Part shown: one piece after another, positions 48,532-59,399 of the stretch | Position numbering within the stretch: the first letter of the stretch is position 1 | Layout of the letters: every line of letters starts with the position of its first letter | Origin: Erythrocercus mccallii | Taxonomy: Eukaryota; Chordata; Aves; Passeriformes; Dicruridae | Direction of reading: 5' to 3' | Length of the DNA stretch: 64,000 nucleotides | Assembly: GCA_013397435.1 (NCBI GenBank) | Contig: VZRG01000451.1 | Span: 310,001-374,000 of the forward strand | Notes under the pieces: model-generated | Told to the model about the DNA's origin: nothing | Database searches by the model: none | What the model saw: only the letters and a program-made list of their open reading frames with translations | Made by a program: the position numbers and the translations under genes

Positions 48532-50999
48532 GTTCCCTCCGTTATTCCCTAGGGAGGGATGAAAGTCATTCACACAAGGAGAGCCAGACAAAAGTCGTTG
48601 ATTTAGATATTTTTAAATTAAATCTCACTGCATAGGAATATATTACATGCAAGGTTCACTAGGACTTTCTCGTATTTTCCCCCAATATATTGCAGATAAC
48701 ATAATTTTAATTTACACTTAAAAATGTCTGTCCCTAACTGGTAGATTTGCAAATTAAATTGCGGAACTGAAATTCCAAGGTCCTTTCTTTATCATTTTTA
48801 CCATCAGTAAAGCATTTGCTACTGGAAATAGCTTTTCACTTTATTAGAGAGATAATCGAGCTTCTTTCTCTCTTAAAACAGTTGTCTCTGTAAAGTTAAA
48901 AAAGTAAAATGTAGGCATGAGAGAACGTGCTCAATAAAGAGAGAAGACACAACTCAGAGGCAGAGCCATTGAGTACAGTGAGATTGGTTAGTGGAAGGTG
49001 AGAATTTGACACAATGGTTTTTCAATATGTTACTAAAATTTAAATCTTAGATTTGTGTCTATCTTTTGTACTGTTGGTAAATACCACATTAACTTTTTAA
49101 CACATCATTCCCAAATTCTTTTCCTCAGTATAAATGTTCATAAATTTGAATGCTTGTAATTTTCTCCAGCAAGTATGGTTTAAATTATACTTTTTTTTTT
49201 CAAGTCATCGTCTGTGTCCTTTCCCTCTGCCTCTCATATTTTTATTTAAGTTAGACAAAGATTTTCACCAGGGGAAAATAATAATCTTTGTTCCTTGTTA
49301 GTTTCCTTCTATTCTATTATTTTAGAGACACTGTAACTAATTTCCCCCCTCTCTATTCATACATTTACAAAGTCATGTTGTCATTATGTTCACTTCAGTT
49401 GTACTGTTTTCATATTTGTCCCCTTCTTCATTCAAATTATGAGCTACAGAGTTCTTGAGTGTACCAGACACTGAATGTCCATTAGTTTCAAGGGAAAATT
49501 ACTAAAACTCAAGGGCTGACAGTCCTTGGTTGAATTTGAAAATCTTTCCTATCAAAGCACAATATGTAGGGGTGGAGTCCATCTATTAGTCCTGACAGTG
49601 TATAATGAGTATTCGCTTTATGTACCCTAATTTTTTATGTAAAACTTGCACCAGAAGTAAAAGCCACTTTTTCAAGATGCATGCTTGTGGATTTAGAGTT
49701 AGTTGGACTTAGGCATCAGCTGATTGAAAGTATGTTTTCTTTTTCCCCTACACTGGAAAAAAAACCCTCTGTCAAAATTAAGATATTAGAAGATATTTTC
49801 TTGCATAAAGGATGGTTGAGTCAGATTTTACAACCTCCACAAAAATTAGCAAATTCAGCAATTCTGCTTTCTCAGCATACAACAAAAATGTCTCGAGGTA
49901 TTAATTCCTGCCATGTGAGAATCCTCAGCTGGCACTAAGCCCCTGGTTTCAAAAGTAAGATGATGCTGGAAATCAGTAATGAGTTCTAGGAAGATGCTGT
50001 AAATGGGAAAAAAATAGATAAGGCTCTGTTATTAAAATAGTCTGGGGCAGAAATGCAATTTTCAAACCAGGAAAAACTGTATTTCAACTGATCTTAAAAG
50101 AATTCTGTAAAACATTATAATCCCTTGCTATTACCACAACTAAAGTTTAAAGACTAGTCTAGCTTTTATGTGTACTAGAGGGAAGATTGCTCCCCACTCT
50201 AATGGAAACACTGGAAGTAGGCATGAATTTTGATTTCCTTGAATATGTTTGAAGTCAGTCATACACTTCAGTGCTTTCTTATAGCAGAAAAGGGTAACCA
50301 GGCATAAATTACTGCTATGTATGGTCAAGAATTAACTATTTTTTAAATGAGAATTAAACATCAATTACTAAAGGGAACATGAAAAACTTGCTATCCTTGT
50401 TTTTGCTGGGCAGTTCGCTCTCTTAGTGCAGTCATCCTTTATTTTTTCAGCAATAAAGCAATAAATCTTGTTGAAAAATGTATTTCACTTCATATATTAT
50501 TATTGTGAACACAATGAGGATATTTCCAACTAAGACTGTTGAGCAGTCTTCTCCCAATCAGAAAAAGAAATCAGAACTGGTAATGGTCCCATGGCCTCCA
50601 AGATGTTAATCAAACCTGGTGTACAATTCTGACAGAAAGGCTGCAATTCACTCATTCTTAATAATTTGAAAAAATTGTATATCAATATCTAAATCTCATC
50701 TCTAAGTGTATATTATTTAATGATTTAAAAAAAAATGTTTCACTGAAAGACTTTGTACATCCAGGATTGTACTTGGAAAAAGAGGATGATGTTATTTTCA
50801 AAATTAAATCTGTGATGTAAGAACTCCATTACAGTTTAAACAGATTTGTAATCACCCAAGATACACCTTTCAGTAACAGTGTTCTAATAAAGTGCACTGT
50901 CAGCTTCTTCTCTTGGCTGGAGTGACCCAAATCAATCCTCCAATCAAACCGTCTAATCAAAGACCTTCTTCAGCTTAAGATTACTCTTCCTGGTCATTA

Positions 51000-51519
51000 T
51001 CACTGCACATCTTTGTGAAAAGTCTCTCTGCAGCCTCCATGTAAGCCCCCTTTAGGAAGCAGAAGGGTGCTATGAGGTGTCCCCAGAGCCTTCTCTTCCC
51101 CAGGCTGAAGAGCCCCAGATCTCTCAGCCTGTCTCCATAGGAGAGTTGCTCCAGCTGTGATCAACTTAGGGGCTCTCTGGTCTGTTTTGAGCAGGGGAAT
51201 GTCTTTCTTGTGTTTGGAGGCCCAGAGCTGGACGCAGTGCTGCAGGTGGGGTTTCACAACAGCAGGGTAGAGCAGCAGAATCACCTCCCTCAACCTGCTA
51301 GCCATTTTCCTTTTGATGGAGCCCAAGGTGCAATTGGCTTTCTGGGCTGCAAATTGCTGGGTTGTGTTGAGCTCTTTGTCCACAAACACCTCCAAGTTCT
51401 TCTCCCGAGGGCAGCTCTCTATCACTTCTCTGTCCAGCCTGTACTCATGCTTGGGATTGCCTAGATCCAGGTGCAGGACCTTGCACTTGGCCTTATTGAA
51501 CTTCATGAGGTTCATCACT
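51000..51519 (-). pseudogene. CR1 LINE ORF2 C-terminal fragment, truncated at both ends and frameshifted
   Basis: The minus strand encodes the C-terminal end of the CR1 reverse-transcriptase ORF2. Recognisable words in the translation are MKFNKAKCKVLHL, NPKHEYRL, SPREKxLxV-like CPREKNLEV, AAQKAN, IKRKMASR, REVILLLYP, VKPHLQHCVQLW and HKKDI. After about residue 115 the conserved continuation shifts into another frame near 51155-51165, showing a small indel. The recognisable element starts abruptly at about 51519 (its 5' side), as usual for CR1. Unusually, the 3' terminal part with GGTTGGAAGGGACC-type sequence is missing at the left, so a deletion or rearrangement removed it. A dead copy: it lacks the endonuclease and the catalytic part of the reverse transcriptase. 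Confidence 0.93.
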
Positions 51520-52586
51520 AAACTCTAACTTTAGAAAGGCTAAGAATTATCTTTCCCTTTTTGTTGGTGGTGCAATAAAGGTGGAAAGGTTGGTTATTTG
51601 TTTAAGGTTACTGAAATAACTCAAAGATTTACTGTTGAAACTCCTTAAAAATCTGCCTACAGGTTTTTTAAAGTAAGTGTGTACTGAGCACTCTCTAACG
51701 TAGTCATCTTCCACACAAACAAAACTGTTATCTTGTGTCATAAATTGGTTTGAATGGGTGTCTGGGACTCTGGTGATGCTGGCTGCTTCTAACAAAAGAG
51801 TCCTGACCATGTTTCTATGTTTCCCTTGGAGAATTTGCAGGTTTGTTTGCTGTGAGCAGCATGCCATGCGTAACCCCTTGGGTTATTGTTTAAGCAGTCA
51901 AAATAAATTACAGATGTGGAACAGACGAATTTAATCTGCTCGCCCAAGTGTGAGAGAAATAGCAATTTACCTTTGTATCAACTGTGCCCTTCTTGCAAGT
52001 GGTGAAACTTTTTTTCTCATTTCTAGGAAAAAAAAATTAAATTAATTAAATAAATAAAATATATGACATTGTTCATATACAGGGCTGGGTTTATTAAGAA
52101 TTGTGTGAAGGCAGTTGTGTTCAATTCAAGAGAATAGGAGAAGAAAAGTAATTAAGCAGAAATCTACCTACTTGTCCAAAGAACTGAAGAATAAATTCAG
52201 ACTGTAGAATACCTGCCTCAGCCCTGCAAAGCATAACTGAGACAAACCCTTCCACCATCAAGGAGCAAGGCCATCCACACCATGATGATAAGATCTGGAA
52301 ATTTAAGGTAAATGTAACTGCTTAGGTCATCCCCTTAATCCACCAACACTGAAGACCTTGAAGCAGCACATAAATGTAAACAGTTGACATGAATTTTTAT
52401 AGGGGTGGATAGAGGACACTCCCTATTACTTGGACATAGAATTAAATTTTAGAATGGCCAATGAAATGGACACCAAGTTAAATGAGAACACAGAAACATT
52501 AATATTCGGCTTGCTTAGGGTCTGTCCTGGTATTTAACCCACTGGGATTTTATCACACAACCTGGAGAACTGCTATTTATGCTTCT
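51520..52586. other. Non-coding DNA between CR1 and LTR
   Basis: No gene. AT-rich, with an A/T-only run near 52028-52062 and otherwise unique sequence. The minus-strand frame at 51547-51867 shows no family resemblance. The last five bases (52582-52586) are the left target-site duplication of the next LTR. Confidence 0.5.
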
Positions 52587-53389
52587 TGTATTGAGTTTAC
52601 TGTGGCAAGGCTTTGGTAGCAGGGTGACTGCAGGCGTGAGAAGCTGCCAGAAGCTTCCCCCATGTCCAACAGAGCCAATACCAGCTTGCTTCAAGATGGA
52701 ACCACCTCTGGCCAAGTCCAAGCAACAGGGTCAGCAACAGTGGTAGCACCTCCGTGACAGCAGATTTAAGAAGAGGGGGAAAAGTTTCTGTGGAACAGTG
52801 ATTGCAGCCAGAAAGAAGCAGGAGTATGTGTGAGAAACAACTCTGCAAGATACCACTGTCAGTGGAGAAAGAGGAGGAGGAGGTGCTACAGGCACCAGAG
52901 GAAAGATTCCCCTCTAGGCCATGGTGCAGACCGTGGTGAGGCAGGTGTCCCCCTGCAGCCCACGCTGGCCTGCAGGAGAAACAGATTTCCACCACAGCAG
53001 AGTGTGATGAGTCCTCCTATGAAGAGAAAGGAGCAGCAGAGACAACGTGATGAACTGTCTGCAAGTCCTATTCCCTGTCCACTCTGAGGCACTGCAGGGA
53101 GGAGGTAGAGACTCTGGAATAAAGCTGAGCCCAGGAACGAGGAGGAGTGGAGAGAAGGTGTTTTTAAGGTTTATTTTACTTCTCATTATCCCACTGATTT
53201 GATTAGCAATGAATTCAATTAACATTCCCCAAGTAGAGTCTGTTTTGCCCCTTATGGTAATTGATGAGTGTCCCTCCCTGTCCTATCTCTACCCACTGTG
53301 ATATTCTCTCCCCTCTGTCCAGCTGTGGAGGGATGTGATAGAGTGGTTTCGGTGGGCATTGGAAGTTCAGCCAGTATCAACCCTCCACA
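52587..53389 (+). mobile_element. Complete solo LTR with 5-bp target-site duplication
   Basis: Starts TGTATTGAG at 52587 and ends CCCTCCACA at 53389, flanked by perfect CTTCT copies at 52582-52586 and 53390-53394. The body matches a widespread avian LTR in sense orientation: GGCAAGGCTTTGGTAGCAGG at the left, AAGCTTCCCCCATGTCC, a TTTAAGAAG TATA-like box near 52764, the AATTCAATTAACATTCCCCA to GAGTCTGTTTTGCCC block and GGTGGGCATT before the end. AATAAA occurs at 53118-53123. Length is 803 bp; I recall longer relatives with repeated units in the middle, so this copy may have a shorter internal array. A 5-bp duplication fits class I or III ERVs. Open frames of 132, 103 and 85 codons on both strands lie inside it and are not genes. 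Confidence 0.92.
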
Positions 53390-53394
53390 CTTCT

Positions 53395-54863
53395 ATCTAT
53401 ATCTTCCTTTTCCTTGCAATTACTGTAGCACAGTGTTTGTGCCTCCACATAACAACCTGATGGACAAAACTTCAAGACCAGGTAATGGACCAGGGATACC
53501 ACATATCCTTGTAAATCATAATATTCACTGCTATTTCTGTGTGATGCACTGCCTACTACCAGGAGAGGTATGGAAACTTCTGGCTATTCCTGCTTTACTC
53601 ATAACAGATCCATTTTTTTCTTTCCTTGTCTTCCCATGTAGTCTATGGCCTACAGGGTTGTATTAGAGACAATTGCAGGTAATCTGGGTTTACACTTCTC
53701 ACAAGCACTCATCTAAGAGAACAGTTGTAACTTTCCAAACCACTATTTAAAATTTTGTCTTCTTAATAAGATTTCCTATACAAAATAATAACCTTGAATT
53801 AACAAACCATGATGGTATAGACAAACATCTATCCTTTTGATAGACTCCTTTCTTTGGGAAGGTGGGCTGGGATTTGGGGTGGGGCTAGGGTAGAGGTATA
53901 TTATAATGACAGAAACCCAGAAAATAATGACAGAAACCCAGAAAACACATATAACACTTGCTCAGTATATGACATTTTCATTAGATCACTGAATTTTAAT
54001 GACATTGTAGCAGAAGATTTGCTTGGACATTTATGTGTAAGACAAATGCAAATTCAATAAAATAATTACTTGCATGGATTTTTTTTCCTGTAAAAACACT
54101 AGCTACTCCTTAGCTGGTACTATAAAGCAGATATTTCTTGAATCTGAGTTAAACTACAAATTGAAGAGATTTTTTTCTTCATATCATATGGCTTGACTTC
54201 ACATGAGTCTGATATTAAAGTGCAAGAAAATAAGGCAAAGTGTCAAAAGAAAGAATATTCAAACTCAATAGCCCATTTTTACTGCTTATATTAATGCTTG
54301 ATGGTTATGCTACATGACAGCAAAAAATCCCCTCTATATTTAATTTTTTACTCAGTTTCTGCCACAAAGATATTTGTGTCTTTTTCAGTAAATGTGAGGC
54401 AATGAATGACCAGAAAAAGATAATTCTGTCTCTTTGAGTAGAAAACATAGAAAAATTATAATTATAAAAAATTAAAAGTTTTTCAAAAAGTTGAATTACT
54501 GACTTGAAATAATAGCTTTCATATCACACAAATCTTTCCTTACTCTTTTTATTTGCCTTTTTCTATAATCACTATTCAAAACACTTTGCTTTAAATAATG
54601 CCACAGCATCTTTCTCTCCGAGACAGGTTTGGAGAGATAGACTCTCTCTTTTCCCCAGGCAACTAAGATTCTTCAGCATTGACTGAAGTTACAGGCATAT
54701 CTTTTCACTAAAGCAATCATCAATCCAAAAGCAGACTGTTTTCATCATTAAAGCAAAACAAAACGAGCATAACAACAGGCAAAACCAAGGGAAAAAAACC
54801 CCCAAAAAACAACCAACCCTCATGGCTGATCGCGCATAGAACGCAAAAATTCAGAAAATCTCA
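53395..54863. other. AT-rich non-coding DNA, no gene
   Basis: No gene. Contains a perfect 21-bp duplication at 53903-53944. From 54755 to 54815 an A/C-rich stretch precedes the CpG island. Confidence 0.5.
53903..53944. repeat. Perfect 21-bp tandem duplication
   Basis: ATAATGACAGAAACCCAG plus three A residues occurs at 53903-53923 and again at 53924-53944 without change. Recent slippage duplication. Confidence 0.95.
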
Positions 54864-54869
54864 TCAGTC

Positions 54870-55350
54870 AGGGTTCCGCCGTGGGATCCACCTGCCGAGC
54901 CGGCACTGCGCTTGTTCCCGGGAGCTGCCCGCGTCCCGCCGCCCCGCCCGGGGGTCCCGCCTGCTTTCGCCGCCCGAAAACGTGCAGGGACAGGACATGC
55001 AGGGACAGGACATGCAGTGATAGGTCATGCAGGGACAGGACATGCAGGGACAGGACATGCAGTGATAGGACATGCAGTGATAGGACATGCAGGGACAGGA
55101 CATGCAGGGACAGGACATGCAGGGATAGGACCTCCCCCCGGCCCAGCGGGAAGTGTCCCCGGACCCACTGTAGAGCTCACCTGCAGCCGTGCTCCGCTCC
55201 CAGCCGCTTCTGACCCCGGGGCAGCCGCCTTGGCCGGCGGGAGGTACAGGAGGGAAGAGCGGGGCACAGGCGGGGCACAGCCTGCTGCTGTGCCCATGAC
55301 CGAACGCACGAGTGTGAATTAACGCCCCTGTACCGGAGTGACGGCGGACA
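54870..55350. promoter_or_regulatory. Isolated CpG-rich island
   Basis: About 480 bp with dense CG dinucleotides (roughly forty by eye), such as GCCCGCGTCCCGCCGCCCC at 54927-54945, in a window where CG is otherwise rare. Bird CpG islands usually mark promoters or first exons, but GC-rich transposon parts can look alike. No TATA box, initiator or conserved coding exon is recognisable, so the orientation of any transcript is unknown. The longest frame of the whole window (206 codons, minus strand, 55484-54864) runs through it. That frame starts with GTG rather than ATG, and its length is explained by low stop-codon frequency in GC-rich DNA and a repeat period of fifteen. Confidence 0.6.
54984..55133. 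repeat. 15-bp minisatellite, ten units
   Basis: Ten units of 15 bp without gaps. Type A is GCAGGGACAGGACAT and type B is GCAGTGATAGGACAT. By position the order is A, A, B (with a T variant), A, A, B, B, A, A, and a diverged last unit ending CCT. Most of the differences occur at two linked sites (G/T and C/T), so whole units were copied. The GGGACAGGA core is similar to the classic hypervariable minisatellite core. Because the period is divisible by three, all three frames on a strand read as pentapeptide repeats (for example CMSCP/CMSYH on the minus strand), but no evidence shows translation. Confidence 0.97.
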
Positions 55351-56743
55351 AAAAAAACCAGACAGACAAACAGACAAACAAAATCCCACTCTATGTAAAA
55401 AGATTTAAAATCATAGAAAATGATGATACCTGTTTTACTGCCTACTCCGAGTTCCACAACGCTTTCATCTTCGCCATTTGACACACTTCCCCTCCGCCTC
55501 CCCCGACATTTCAGGGAATCATTCTTACAAAATAGAACAGAGGGAAATGGTAATTATCTGTGTGACATCACAATAATTGTCAAAGAACCCTGGCAGCTGC
55601 AGAACTGTATTGAAGCAGATATGACTGGACACCTCTCATTCATGCTTTTCAAATTATGACATCTGTTTCTGGTTCTGATATGCAAAGGTTGCTTAAATAT
55701 TATTTTCATTTCCTCTTCTCATGTAAATATGGGAATGCATGTTTTGTTTTAACTGTAGGGTTAGTCCACTTTTTGGTAGCAAATTTTCATAAATAAATAC
55801 CTGAATGGAAGATCTTTAAAAACAAGAAAAAAGACTACTGTAGTGCTAGAGGATTATTGTCAGAACTACTTTTCACTCTGAATTTTTGGAAAGAATATTT
55901 TAAATTTTATGGAAATTTATTTTTTACTTAAAACCTTTCTGATTTCACTCATTTCAAAGATACATCTCAGCTGAATAAATTTTGGAGTCAACATTACTTT
56001 TCAGCTCCTGTAGGAAAAAGACATTATCCCAAAATTCTGAAATATCTCTAAAACTCAGACACTGCCCCTATACCCTCTCAGAGAATTGCAGCACGCATAG
56101 GAATATGAGAAACATGAACAGTTTCAGTAGAGTGGACGCATGAGAAAGGCTGCTAGAAAAAACATAATCAATTTGTGAAAGGCATTTTGTATCCAAAGGA
56201 GAGAGAAAGCCTCAGTGATATATTTGTCATTGATATACCCCTTCCCAGCCCTGTGCTCTGGAATTTCTCAGAGTGCTGCCACCTGCCTTCCCTTGCCTGT
56301 GGTTGAACCAGCCCAGTTACCTTTATTGTCCCTGATATTCCTGCTAGGGATTCCTGTCTTCTCAGATGTGCCAACATAACTGCAGGTTTCATTCCTCCCT
56401 TACATACTACTTGCAAAAGATCTGGATTAGAAAAAATTTGGCAATAGAAGAATTTAAGTATATATACCTGCCACTCCAAAAGAAAAGCTGACAGAAGTAT
56501 TTAAATGCATAACACTTGCAGATCTGACAGAAAAGTGACCTCTGGCAGGAGTGAGGTGATGGGCAGTGAGAATGGTAACTACTCCAGTGGAAATCATCAT
56601 GGTACTTTCTCCTCCATGAGCACTGGAGAGAAAAAATTTAGAGTCCTCTGTGAAGTCCGAGTAAACTGAGCAAATGTAGTCAGTCAGACAAAGACAAAGA
56701 CTTTAGTTCATATTTAGGGAGTGGAGGTGTCTTTCTTTCCCAT

Positions 56744-56801
56744 TACAACAACAACAATAATAATAACAACAACAAGTACTACTACTATTATTATTATTAT
56801 T
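56744..56801. repeat. Compound trinucleotide microsatellite (ACA/ATA/ACT/ATT)
   Basis: Successive runs of ACA, ATA, ACA, ACT and ATT triplets, nearly 60 bp without a break in period three. Expected to be polymorphic. Confidence 0.95.
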
Positions 56802-57425
56802 GTGGTTTTTTCTCCCCAATGATTTAACTGTTCTTATCTCAACCTACAAATTTTACTTTTGATTCTCCTCAGACTGAAGTGGGAGAGGATGGGGTTCAGT
56901 GTGTGGCTGTCTTGTCAGCTGGGCTTAAATCATGACATGACAATGCAGTTAAAGATGTATATTTAATTATATGACAATATTATTAAAGTGCATTAGAGAA
57001 AAACCATAGTAGAAAGAAGACATTGATTTGTAGCTAAGAGCTTGGTGGTTAGTAGTCATTGAAACAAGTCACAAAGTTGAAAGACAGATTCTGCAACGCT
57101 GAAAGAATTCTTAGAACAGTTCAGATATTTTTTCTGTAATATATATTCTTGCTCAAATGGATATTAATTGAAAATTGCCTATATGCAATATTTTTCAGTA
57201 TGGCAGACAACTCACAGTTTCTGCACTAGATTTCTAATCCATGAGAAAGCTACAATATTAGTAGTTAGGAAGTGTGGCACTCATCCCTTTGGATGAAGTT
57301 TGGATATGGATTCACAGGTTATGACTTTGCCAATAGTATCAGAATGTAAATCTCTTCCATTATTTGATGATTTGTGATACCAAGTACCTTATGAGATGAA
57401 TGAGTCTTACAAGACAGATGGTTGT

Positions 57426-57442
57426 AGTTGTTGTTGTTGTTG
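57426..57442. repeat. (GTT)n microsatellite
   Basis: Five to six GTT/TTG triplets immediately upstream of the LTR at 57472. Confidence 0.85.
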
Positions 57443-57533
57443 AAATCCTGTTAGCTTGATGTTCCATGTTGTGTTATAACTCCTCTTCTCTGCTTCCTTT
57501 TCTGCTCGGTCATGGTTGAGCCCCACTGCCCCC

Positions 57534-57561
57534 AAGATGGCGACTGGAAGGGTATGCAAAT
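57534..57561 (+). promoter_or_regulatory. YY1-like motif and POU octamer in LTR
   Basis: AAGATGGCG at 57534-57542 fits the YY1 core and ATGCAAAT at 57554-57561 is a perfect POU octamer. The two lie 11 bp apart in the U3 part of the LTR. Motif presence is seen; binding is inference. Confidence 0.6.
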
Positions 57562-57897
57562 TAAGAGCCGGCTGACACCAACCATTCCGGGGAAGAAATC
57601 ACCAAAAGACAACGAGCCAGTGATGAAAGAAGGACATATCCTGGACAGGAAAAAGCAGTGTCATCTCCACACCCCACTCTTGTGAACTTGAATTTGTCAC
57701 CACGACCTCCAAGAGGTCCGACCTGAGTGACACCCCTGGACTTTCGAGCCATCTTCAACTCTTGGTGCTCTCGCAAGGATGGAAGTCCCGGCTCTGCCTG
57801 CACTGCGGACATTGCTGCATACCTCCTCCTCCGTATTGCGTCCTGGGAATGGCGGTGGCATGCGTGACCCGTCAGGCCCCCGCTCTAAGCTGATCCC

Positions 57898-57903
57898 ATT
57901 AAA
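57898..57903 (+). terminator. LTR polyadenylation signal ATTAAA
   Basis: ATTAAA followed within 20-35 bp by GT-rich sequence (GGAGTTTGTCTCC). Fits the end of R in the LTR at 57472. Confidence 0.65.
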
Positions 57904-59399
57904 GGCATCAAAAAGGAGTTTGTCTCCTGCCCTGTTTTTATCAACTTACAGCAGGTAAGGCAGCAAAATATTAAAGTACCTACTGTGAAGTGATTTGAGG
58001 CCAGGCTACCAGAAAATTTCTGTCTTACTGAAAGCTATCACTGCTTTACTCTTCTCCGTATATGGTATAACTAGAGTAATTCTGAGTTTTTTCTTTCAAA
58101 AGGAAAAAATCTCAACCAAACTGCTCCAAGCTAAAAGTAATTTCTGCCATTCTGTAAAGGTAGTAATCACACTGTTCATATTTTACCATGATAAAGCTCA
58201 AAATCTGGCAGTTATTTTTGGCTGTGAAAAGTTTTATTTGTTTGTCATAATCATTAAGTGCCCATTCACTACTTCATTTCTTTCTGTTTTAAATGATTGA
58301 TAGAGAAAATGTCCAGATGTTATTGATCTCTAATAGTTTTGACTCACAGTTGTTGGCATTGTGTAAGTTAACCAACCATTCACTGATCCAAGCTGCACAC
58401 AAAATGTTGAATCTGATGGCTGGTTTGGGACAAGCAGTGAAAGACAAAGAATGGATTTTGAATGACTTGAGGGATGCTTACCTGGAACACTGCAACAAGA
58501 GGTGTAAATGTTGTGAATTGAGATTTAATTGGAACAAAGCCTGTCACTCTGGACTCTCTGTGTACTCAGTCTTTCTTCTCCTTTGGACAAAGAATTTTAA
58601 TTATTATGGGAGAATTAATCCCTCCTTCCAAGGAGGAGATAGAATTCTTACCTCAGAATGCCTACATGGTTACAGCACATTTCTCACAAGCACCTTTGGG
58701 TAGCACAAATTTATTTCAAATCTACTAGATTCAGAAGAGTTATCCAGCATCTCTATGATCACAGAAGTAATTTTGTGATCATCAACTTTATCTTCTAAAA
58801 AAGGCAATTAAGCCATAAATTATTGCAGAAGTGGGGTAGAGGGAGAGGAATGGATGGCACTGGAGTTATGCTTCCTGATTGGAGAGTGTTGCCTCCCACC
58901 CATGGATACTGGGATTCTCATTCCCTTGGAGAAGTAGATGATAAACCCTTCTCTTTAGCATTTCTGGCTTCTGCTTTTCTGGAGTTTGTCACAGAACTTT
59001 CCTCATGTGTTGCATGTCAATGTTATACAACAGGGTATGAGGGAGGTTGTGACTTTTTGAGAATAATTCATTTTTCTGAATATATTACTCTGAGAAATGA
59101 CTAAGAAGAAATTCAACTAAAAAAGAAAAAAAGAAAAACAAAAGAAAAACCCCACAGTTTCACTCAGAATTCTCCCGATGCCTGAAGTTGAGCTTTATAT
59201 TCCTTCTTTCTCTAAGGATGTCTATCAGTTAGGTGATTTAACAGCCCCATAGTAATTTGTGCCTCTTGTCATAATTTTTCTTTCCTTGTGGTAGTTTCTC
59301 TTAAAACAAACTTTCTTTAAAGAAAAGTTGATAATTTGGAGTTTTTGTCCTAGCCTCTAATTCTCACTCACTGACATTTTAGAAATCAATAACAAACAT

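Larger units (their letters stand above)
45933..50999. other. AT-rich non-coding DNA, no gene
   Basis: No gene or assigned transposon over about 5 kb. Contains a 10-bp tandem repeat (47091-47125) and a 19-bp direct repeat (48491-48531). Frames are under 90 codons. Confidence 0.5.
55351..57464. other. AT-rich non-coding DNA, no gene
   Basis: No gene. The compound trinucleotide microsatellite at 56744-56801 and a GTT run at 57426-57442 are the only clear features. The minus-strand frame of 103 codons at 56168-56479 resembles nothing known. Confidence 0.5.
57472..57950 (+). mobile_element. Endogenous retrovirus LTR, plus strand (ends approximate)
   Basis: GC-rich block in AT-rich flanks. It probably starts TGTTATAACTCC at 57472 and ends near ATCAACTTACA (about 57950). 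ATTAAA at 57898-57903 followed by GGAGTTTGTCTCCTGCCCTG fits an R/U5 end. It resembles a passerine LTR that I recall, with wording such as GGTTGAGCCCCACTGCCCCC, but I cannot name the family. No target-site duplication was found at either proposed end, so the ends may be truncated or misplaced. Upstream elements include an octamer and a YY1-like motif, listed separately. The minus-strand frame at 57561-57812 is antisense LTR. Confidence 0.7.

Noticed and set aside
52597..53225. Overlapping frames of 132, 103 and 85 codons
   Set aside because: All fall inside the solo LTR at 52587-53389 on both strands; LTRs of this type are non-coding.
42486..57950. A complete endogenous provirus linking two LTRs
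   Set aside because: The LTRs are of different families or orientations, each complete one has its own target duplication, and no gag, pol or env sequence lies between them.
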